NCBI GenBank assembly: GCA_916048095.2
Contig: OU696571.1
Coordinates: forward strand, 5,440,501-5,504,500
DNA length: 64,000 bases
Reading direction: 5' to 3'
Origin: Sacculina carcini
Taxonomy: Eukaryota > Arthropoda > Thecostraca > Sacculinidae
The translations under genes and the position numbers were made by a program. The notes below the pieces were generated by a model. That model was not told the DNA's origin. It did not search any database and saw nothing but the letters and a program-made list of their open reading frames with translations. This document shows, piece after piece, positions 53,859 through 64,000 of the stretch. The first letter of the stretch is position 1; every line of letters begins with the position of its first letter.

Positions 53859-54060
53859 TTTTCTCCCCAGATAGCGCGGATCCAGAGTGTAAGCAATAAA
53901 GTGTTCATCAATAATCGCTTGGCTTTGCCGTTTCTAAATTTTTCTTCTTCTGTTTTTGTCTATATTTCCGGACCATTCAAGTGCTTGCTCCGTGATGATA
54001 GTTGATGACCTCTTCTCGACAATTTTCCTAGCATTCTAACAGCCCGTCCTTCCACATTGA

Positions 54061-54790
54061 GCCACCTAGACTACAGGCCCTTCCACGAACGTATGACGTC
54101 ATCGATTGCCGGCGCTTCACTCGTACGGGCGATACGCGTTGCTATTTGAACTTGTGTGTCAGTGCGGGTGTTTGACTTGAATTACGGCTCAACTGACTTG
54201 AAAAATCACTTGACCAACATAAATAGCTTCAAATACAATTGTGAATGGAATAGCTGAATATATCATAAGACCACACAGGCATAAAACAGTCACAACACAA
54301 ACATGCAACGACCATACACGAGACAATATGGAACGTTTTCGATTCATTTTCTTTCTAATCAATCGTAGATGAATTTCTGTCACAACAATTATTGTTCATA
54401 AGAACATTTACAGCGGTGCACACACATTTTCTGCAGATAGTTGTAAATTATGATGTTGAGAAAAGTACAAGAAATCAAGCGTAACACCGCAATCACTCAG
54501 TTTTTCTAGTGCATAAAACCTATCTATCCGCCCTGGTTTCCAACAATACAAAATTCATCACATTTATCACACTTCTGCACAGTTATAATCAAAACAAAAC
54601 AATATTATCAACATCACTAGAATAAAACAGACTTCGGCGACCAATTTCTCTCAAATACGAAAAATGTTCGGATGACATGGTTTCACTTCGCTCAGCCAAA
54701 ATGTTCACATGAATCACTTTCGTGTTTTTGAGAATAGAAAAACAACAATAACCGGCAACATACCAGCCCTGGTTCTCGTCTGGATTATCA
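54061..54790 (-). pseudogene. Second copy of the P-like element end
   Basis: About 710 bp aligns with 6089-6800. It starts with the same CCACCTAGA.TACAGGCCC terminal sequence and TGACGTCA site. On the minus strand it again encodes a YVAGYCC stretch, then MSSE...SYLREIGRR. It stops before the rest of the transposase and is followed by Helitron-type repeats. Confidence 0.72.
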
Positions 54791-54849
54791 TCTCTTAGGG
54801 CAGCATCTCGTCGCTCTGAACGCCTCTGGCGCCTCACCCGTCGCCTCAC

Positions 54850-55664
54850 GCCTCACCCGGGCAGCTTTAAATATGAGGCGGGTTGTGGAAAAACATGTTT
54901 TCTAAATTGAAACATAAATTTCACATTTAGACTTTTATATTAGCTAAAACTTTCCTGTGGGTTTGTTTTTCTTTTTCAATTTGCACTAATTTTTTTATGA
55001 ATTGAATATTAATTATATTTTATGAACTGTTCCGCACGACGGGCGAATTAAATGTATCTATAAAGAGTGGGTTTAAATGATAGCGAGGTATATGATATTT
55101 TGCTAGCAGTAAATATTCTAGCGATAAAAGTAGAATAGCTCTTAAGCAAATGATTTTGGAGAATGATGTGAACCTTTAAATATATTTTGCGATCTGATGA
55201 TATATGTATTAGGAATAATACGTAGCAGAATATAGATTGCATAATATAATATCGGCTGTAATATCAAGGGCTGTAATATCGGTGTAATCCAAAAAATAAC
55301 AACTGTATGAATATGATGCATTAGTGGAAGCATTAACCGGGAATTATGAGATAATATGATAATGGTGTATAATTATATCGCATTATGCAACAAATGTGAA
55401 TTTAGCTGCCTTACAGTTTGGTCCCGATACTATATTGGCGGGTTGAGAGAAAAGTATTGGTGGGCCGCGTGTTTGGGACCCCTGGGGTAGAAAATCTCAG
55501 TCTTCTGATTACAAATTATGATCGCATCAGTATATTTTGTGATCACAAACTAATAAGTTAAATCACCTCAGACTAGGCTGAGAGCGGTCAAGATTGAATG
55601 GTTGGGTTGGGTTGGGTAGGTTTGACTCAGGTTATATTGGGCTTTAATGACAGCGGAAAATATA
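54850..55664. repeat. Helitron-type repeat scraps
   Basis: Two copies of the GC-rich motif (near 54853 and 55030) and a stretch with GGAAGCATTAACCGGGAATTAT (near 55325) match block A. The order is disrupted. A GGGACCCCTGGGG motif near 55478 may mark another small element. Confidence 0.5.
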
Positions 55665-58582
55665 TCTATATATATAAAAGAGATCCTCTGTGTGTGTGTC
55701 TGTGTGTTCACCATCCTTGGTCCATATTCTATCAGCTAATACTCGGCCACCACTTGGCGTACCCGCTGAAAATTTATACCATAATGTTGGAAATTTTCTT
55801 GTCTACACTTAACACTAAATTTTAAATTTCAAAAATAAAACCAAAAAAAGTTATTGCGGTGAAAAGACAAAATGAACCCTAAAAAATGCGAAAATTTTGG
55901 TCGATTTTCTGAAGACTACTCCTCCTAAACCAGCAATGGTACAACTATACAAATTATACCACTGTGTAGAAAATTTTCTGTTCTACTCAACAAATTATAA
56001 TTTATACCCAAAAATTGAATATAAAACATGTAAAATGGAAAAAAATTCAATCTACATTCAAAATTTTATTTTAACTCCACGCGTCAAATTTTCTATACTT
56101 TATTCTCTATTTCTCAAAAAATAATTATCACACATCTAAATAAATAATACCATCATGCTGGGAATTTTCTTTTCTACAACACAGTATAATTTTTAATTTT
56201 ACAAAGTGTATTAAAAAAAAGTTACGGCGGTGTGAGGTGTAAATGACAAAGTCAAAAAGGCAAAATTAGCACACAAAAACGTGAATATTTTGGTCAATAT
56301 TCCGCTATCTATTCCTCATAAACCAGCAATGGTACAGCTATAAAAATTATACTATGGTGTAGATAATTTTGTGTTCTACAAGAAAAGTTATAATTTATAC
56401 CCACAAATGATACAAAAAAACGTGTACAATTGGCAAAATTCTCAAATACATCCAAAATTACACTTAAACACCGGGTGATTAAAATTAATTCATTTTTCTA
56501 CCCATGTCTCAGGAACTATTTATCACACATAAAATAAATTATACCATCGTGCTAGAAATTTTGTTTTCTACAATACGGTATAATTTGTAATTTTCCAAAG
56601 TGTATCTGAAGGACGTTACGGGGGTGTAAAATCAAACGGACATATTGCCAATTTGACAGCTATTATGCGCACTTGCGATTACACAGGAATATACTACTGT
56701 GTAGAGAATTTTGTGTTCTACAATATAAGCTATAATTTATACCCACAAATGATACAAAAAATGTGTAAAATTGGCAAAATTCTCAAATACATCCAAAATT
56801 ACACTAGAACACCGGGCGACTAAAATTAATTCATTTTTCTAATATTTCTCAGTAACTATTTGTTATACATAAAAATAAATTATACCATTGTGCTAGAAAT
56901 TTTGTTTTCTACAATACGGTATAACTTGTAATTTTCCAAAATATATCTAAAGGAAGTTACGGCGGTGTAAAGTCAAAATGTCATGTTGCCAATTTGACAG
57001 CTTTTATGCGCACTTGCGATTACACAGGACTCACTGATTTAATATACACTGATTTATTTTCACTGAAGTCCAATCACAATTTACGCACTTGCGATTACAC
57101 AAGAATATACTACTGTGTAGAGAATTTTGTGTTCAACAATATAAGTTATAATTTATACTCACAAATGATACAAAAAACGTGTAAAATTGGCAAAATTCTC
57201 AATTACATCCAAAATTACACTTGAATACCGGGCGACTAAAATATATTCATTTTTCTACTATTTCTCAGTAAATATTTGTTACACATAAAAATAAAGTATA
57301 CCATCGTGCTAGAAATCTTGTTTTCTACAATACGGTATAATTTGTAATTTTCCAAAGTGTATCTGAAGGAAGTTACGGCGGTGTAAAGTCAAAAGCACAT
57401 ATTACCAATTTGACAGCTATTATGCGCACTTGCGATTACACAGGAATATACACCGATTAAATTTCACTGAAGCCCAATCACAATTAAGAATGCATCATAT
57501 TAGCTCCAAGCATGGATGGTGTGGTTTTATTGGGTACAGTTTAATTAATGCTACACTATACTGAATAGAATGGCTTTATTGTCCTCAATATTTACACATG
57601 AATTGTTCCGCCCGACGGGCGGGTAAAATACTACTGGAAACAAAGTTAACTACTGAATTTTACTGTATAATATAATTGGTTTAATTTCAAGTTGCATAAG
57701 CTTAAGTTGCATAAGGATATGGGTTGTAATATCATGCAATGCCAACTATATGAATATGCTGTTTTAGCGGACGCATAAATCTGGAATTATAGAGATGACA
57801 GAAAGTTTCATTGTTTTGATAGTGTTACACTTCTGAATTACTACACACGAAGGACGGGTGTGAATTTGAGCAGTGTTGAGGGAAAAACATCGTCAATAAT
57901 TAAAACAAGAATTTACAAATTTATCTTTTTCTGTTGGTCATTCTTCATCAATTTTCTTTGTGTTTGTTTCGTGTTTGAGTTCTGAATGATTCCGCACGAC
58001 GGGCAGCTTTAAATATGAGGCGGGTTGTGGAAAAACATGTGTTCTAAATTGAAACATAAATTTCACATTAAGACTTTCATATTGGCTAAACATTCCTATG
58101 GGTTTGTTTTTCTTTTTCAATTTTCACTAATTTTTTTCCACGAGGGGCGGGTTTAAGAAAAGTGTTTCCATTTTTTAGTTCATTTTTTCAAATGGTTCAT
58201 TTAAAAAAGGATTTTTTTTTAATAAAAATGCTCCGCGGGCAGCAACTATAGACAATAGAACGTTCAATTTACCCTGTAGAATTAATCCATACACAAAACC
58301 AATGGATTTGACTTCATCGTGTTCGAGTTTGACTTCATCGTGTTCGGATCGTGTTCGAGTTCTGAATTATTCAGCACGACGGGCGGGTTTAAAAATGACT
58401 CAGGCGGACTGAGGGGAAATATTTTGTCGAAATAAAAATAATTAAACTTATAATTTTCAATAGATGAATATTTCAATGAGTGTACCCTATTTCATTTTTA
58501 TTTTTCCATATTTTTTATGAATTGAATATGAATTTCATGTTATGAATTGCTCCGCACAACGGGCGGGTTTGAATGCTATATA

Positions 58583-60876
58583 CAGTGGAACCTCGACATA
58601 CGAGATTAATTCGTTCCCGGATCGTGCTCGTATCTCGAATTGCTCGTATCTCGAGCGAAGTTATCCCATAAGAAATAACTGAAAACCAATTAATCCGTTC
58701 CTGGCCTCCCGATATTTTTCAAGTTAACCCTAAATAACTATGAACACATCCTCCTGATTACTACAAACACAAACACTAAACACACAAATTTATTACTAAA
58801 ACACAAACACAACTGATTGCTAGATAATATGATATTAAAGAAATAAAATGCGAGTTAATTATCAGCACGAACGGAGGTGTATGCCTTTTTAATTATTTTC
58901 ACTTTCTTTTGCCCTTTTAGCTGGACTCGCAGCACTTTCACTTTCTATAGGTATTTCGAAGAAAAACTTATCCAAGGAGGTTTGTATCTGCCTCCCTTTC
59001 AAAATGGTACGGAAATGTGTAAGGCAAGTGTCATTAAAGAGAGCTGCAGCACGACTAGTAGTCACTTTTTCTGGGTGTTTCTTTTCAACGAAAGCAGCAA
59101 TTTCCTCCCATTTAGCCAATACCTCTCTAATCTCCTTTGTGGACGTCCCCTTCTCCAGCATATCCTCCTCTTCGCTGCTGATCTCTTGGAACACCTCCGT
59201 CTGTTGCATTGCCTGTACTTCCTTCAACTCCTCTGTTGTCATCTCCTCAGCGTGCTCCTGCACAAGCTCGATGATATCCGCCTCATCTACCTCCAGCCCC
59301 ATGGATTTTCCGAGGGAAACGATCTCGTCCAGCACCACCTCGGGCCCAGGTTCGACGTCAGGCCCTTCGAAGTCGCTTTCAGGGATACAATCGGGCCACA
59401 ATTTTTTCCAGGCAGAATTCAATGTACGTGTCGTAATGCCCTGCCATGCAGCATCAATCATTTTCAGAGCTATGGCAATGTTGAAATGTTCCTTCCAAAA
59501 CTCACGAAGGGTCATCTGACTATTGTCCGTGATTTCAAAGCATCGTCGGAACAAATGTTTGGTATACAGTTTTTTTAAGTTTGAGATCACCTGCTGATCC
59601 ATGGGCTGGAGGATTGAAGTGGTGTTGGGGGGGAGGAAAATCACCCGAATGAACTTGAAATCTTCCATTATGTCGTCTTCCAGGCCATGGGGGTGTGCGG
59701 GAGCGTTGTCTAGAACAAGCAAACATTTCAAGGGAAGGTCATTCTCCTAGAGATATTGCTTCACTGAAGGGCCAAAGACTAGATTTACCCATTCAGTGAA
59801 GAACTGCCGGGTCACCCACGCTTTTGCATTTGCCCTCCACATCACCTGTAGCCTCTCTTTCAAGACTTTATGAGTCTTAAATGCGCGCGGGTTCTCTGCA
59901 TGGTACACCAGCAGTGGCTTTACTTTGCAGTCACCGCTGGCATTAGCACACACTGCTAAGGTTAGACGATCTTTCATTGGCTTGTGGCCCGGCAGTTTTT
60001 TCTCCTCAGCGGTGATGAATGTCCTGCGTGGCATTTTCTTCCAAAAAAGGCTCGTCTCGTCGCAGTTAAACACTTGTTGCGGGATATAACCTTCTTCCAA
60101 AATTAGTAAAGCGAAGCGGTGTGTAAACTCCTCCGCGGCTTTGGTATCTGCACTCGCTGCTTCGCCATGCCGTACCACAGAGTGGATGCCTGTCCTTTTC
60201 TTGGATTTCTCAAACCAGCCATGGCTTGCCTTGAAATACACTCCACGTGTACCCGACGATGTCTCACCCTCTGTTGACGCTGCCTCACGGTGTAGGTCCT
60301 TGTAGATGGACAGCGCTTTCTCGTAGACGATGCTCTCCGTGACGGTGAACACACGAACACTACGCTCATGTTTGTCTATTACCTCTTGCTTCATTTCGAT
60401 TGACATCATCCTCTTTTTCTTCTCAGAGGACGCCTTTCCATCTCCTTTAGAACTCATGATTAATGTCACATAAAAAGCCACAAAAAGGAGATAAATGTGA
60501 TAAAACCAACACAACACAAGAGCGCGGGATCAGACCTGTACGGCGGGGAAACACACGTGCTTACTGCTGGGACGAGCGCTGGGCAGGGTTGCCAGGTGTC
60601 ACGACCGAAAAAAATGACAAACTTGCAACTAAGAAAAGACAAAAAGGACAAACAATATTTTGCAAGTCAGGAAAGACTGTCATTGAAAATTTTTTTACAA
60701 CAAACATGGCATTCCTGGCGCTAGGTGGCCTCGATCGCTCGGCCACCTAGCGGGAGCATCTGAAATGCTCGTAACTCGAATTTTCACTCGTATGTAGAGC
60801 ACGATTTTTGCTCGAAAGACCGCTCGTATCTCGAGTTTCTCGTAAGTAGAGCAGCTCGTATGTCGAGGTTCCACTG
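58583..60876 (-). mobile_element. Tigger (pogo) DNA transposon
   Basis: A 2,294-bp element starting CAGTGGAACCTCGACATACG, with the first 22 bp perfectly inverted at the other end. It is flanked by TA at 58581-58582 and 60877-60878. Further in, both arms carry CTCGTATCTCGA-type subrepeats. The gene is on the minus strand. Confidence 0.93.
58889..60457 (-). pseudogene. Tigger transposase with one stop and a deleted DNA-binding region
   Basis: Start ATG at 60457 (60455-60457). The beginning (MKQEVIDKHERSVRV) is joined directly to FTVTESIVYEKAL, so roughly 50 residues of the CENP-B N-terminal helix-turn-helix that relatives carry there are missing. The catalytic DDD/E core is present: FNCDETSLFW, LLVLDNAPAHP and NTTSILQPMDQQVI. 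A single in-frame TAG at 59747-59749 interrupts it just before the second Asp, and the frame then continues without shift to 58889. The combined length is about 520 codons. It is inactive as it stands. Confidence 0.9.
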
Positions 60877-61329
60877 TATATACATAAAGAAGAAATTATC
60901 TGTCTGTCTGTGTATGTATGCTTGAATATGAGGTGACATAATTGCGCTGGTTCATGGTTCGCTGGTTCAATGATCAGGGGCTTCAAACGCAAACGAAGCG
61001 ATGGCTCATTTTTATGAAATAAAAATGTCCCGCGGGCAGCAATAAAACGTTCAATTTCACCGTGTAGAATGAATTCATATACAAAACTAATGGATTTGAC
61101 TTCAAGAACCAGAACGGATGGTGTTCGAGTTCTGAATTATTCCGCACGTCGGCCGGGTTTAAATATGAGGCGGGCTGAGTGAAAATATTTTGTCAAAATA
61201 AAATTAAAAATAATGAAATTTAGACTTTTTAATTGATTAAGGTTTTTTATGAGTTTGCCTTATTTGTTTTTAATTTGCAATATTTCAATGAATTGCTCCG
61301 CACAACGGGCGGGTTTTAATGCTAGTAAA

Positions 61330-64000
<2,671 letters not shown>

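Larger units (their letters stand above)
55665..61325 (+). mobile_element. Helitron-type repeat block B, split by Tigger
   Basis: It starts A|TCTATATATATAAAAGAG, the usual Helitron 5' end. The body is homologous to blocks A and C but contains extra copies of the TACCATCGTGCTAGAAATTT module at about 56540, 56882 and 57298. It holds about nine GC-rich hairpin motifs. Tigger inserted at 58581, just after TTTGAATGCTA. The part after Tigger (60879-61325) starts with ATTATCTGTCTGTCTGTG, resembling a second head, and ends GCTAG at 61321-61325. No Rep/helicase is found. Confidence 0.65.

Overview
This window looks like intergenic or intronic DNA from a repeat-rich animal nuclear genome. It contains no prokaryotic gene layout, no identifiable complete host gene, no tRNA or rRNA gene and no CRISPR array. 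The base composition is AT-rich, with many (GT)n/(CA)n tracts. Almost every long reading frame belongs to a transposable element of a metazoan type: piggyBac, P, hAT, Tc1/mariner-like, Tigger/pogo, Helitron, Ty3/Gypsy, BEL/Pao, several LINE clades and a tRNA-derived SINE. The mixture, and a repeat near 4.13 kb that resembles a family I associate with decapod crustaceans, suggest an arthropod. That taxonomic call is weak.

Layout. 1-1.0 kb: unassigned. 1.0-3.85 kb: a complete piggyBac element with TTAA duplications and a 574-aa transposase. 3.85-6.08 kb: GT microsatellites and a LINE scrap. 6.08-11.94 kb: a 5.9-kb segment bounded by 47-bp inverted repeats. It holds the decayed C-terminal part of a P-element-type transposase and has been invaded by a LINE (704-aa RT reading frame, with a 30/60-bp minisatellite on its 3' side). 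11.95-12.19 kb: a CpG-rich, promoter-like piece ending in a splice-donor match. 12.3-13.45 kb: LINE scraps. 13.77-18.20 kb: an old Ty3/Gypsy element on the minus strand with both LTRs. 18.33-23.38 kb: two hAT elements head to head, sharing the target duplication GTCATTAC. The first carries a mariner-like element (18.8-21.3 kb) and a small hAT MITE. The second carries an unrelated 124-aa reading frame as cargo. 24.36-24.63 kb: a truncated SINE. 25.4-27.9 kb: an RNase H-bearing LINE (minus). 27.9-31.56 kb: BEL/Pao pol (minus). It abuts a plus-strand Gypsy remnant at 31.56-33.66 kb.

34.57-37.33 kb: Helitron-type repeat block A. 37.89-38.28 kb: a non-TE-like open frame, possibly a host exon. 38.71-44.03 kb: a young and apparently intact Ty3/Gypsy element with 365-bp LTRs differing at one site, GACT duplications, a tRNA-Trp primer site, and open gag and pol frames. 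44.75-47.36 kb: an L2/CR1-like LINE (minus) interrupted by a tRNA-Val-derived SINE with AGAAG duplications. 47.46-48.35 kb: a 13/16-bp AT minisatellite. 48.48-51.11 kb: a Buster-type hAT with a broken ZBED-like transposase. 51.1-54.06 kb: mostly unassigned. 54.06-54.77 kb: a second P-type fragment. 54.85-64.0 kb: Helitron-type blocks B and C, interrupted by a Tigger element (58.58-60.88 kb) and a (TA)n tract.

How the pieces relate. The window is a nested set of insertions, and target-site duplications let parts of it be ordered. The mariner-like element and the hAT MITE are younger than hAT-1. The SINE is younger than the L2-like LINE. Tigger is younger than the Helitron unit it splits. The GACT Gypsy and perhaps the piggyBac are the elements most likely to be recently or currently active. 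All family assignments come from reading motifs by eye; no database search was run.
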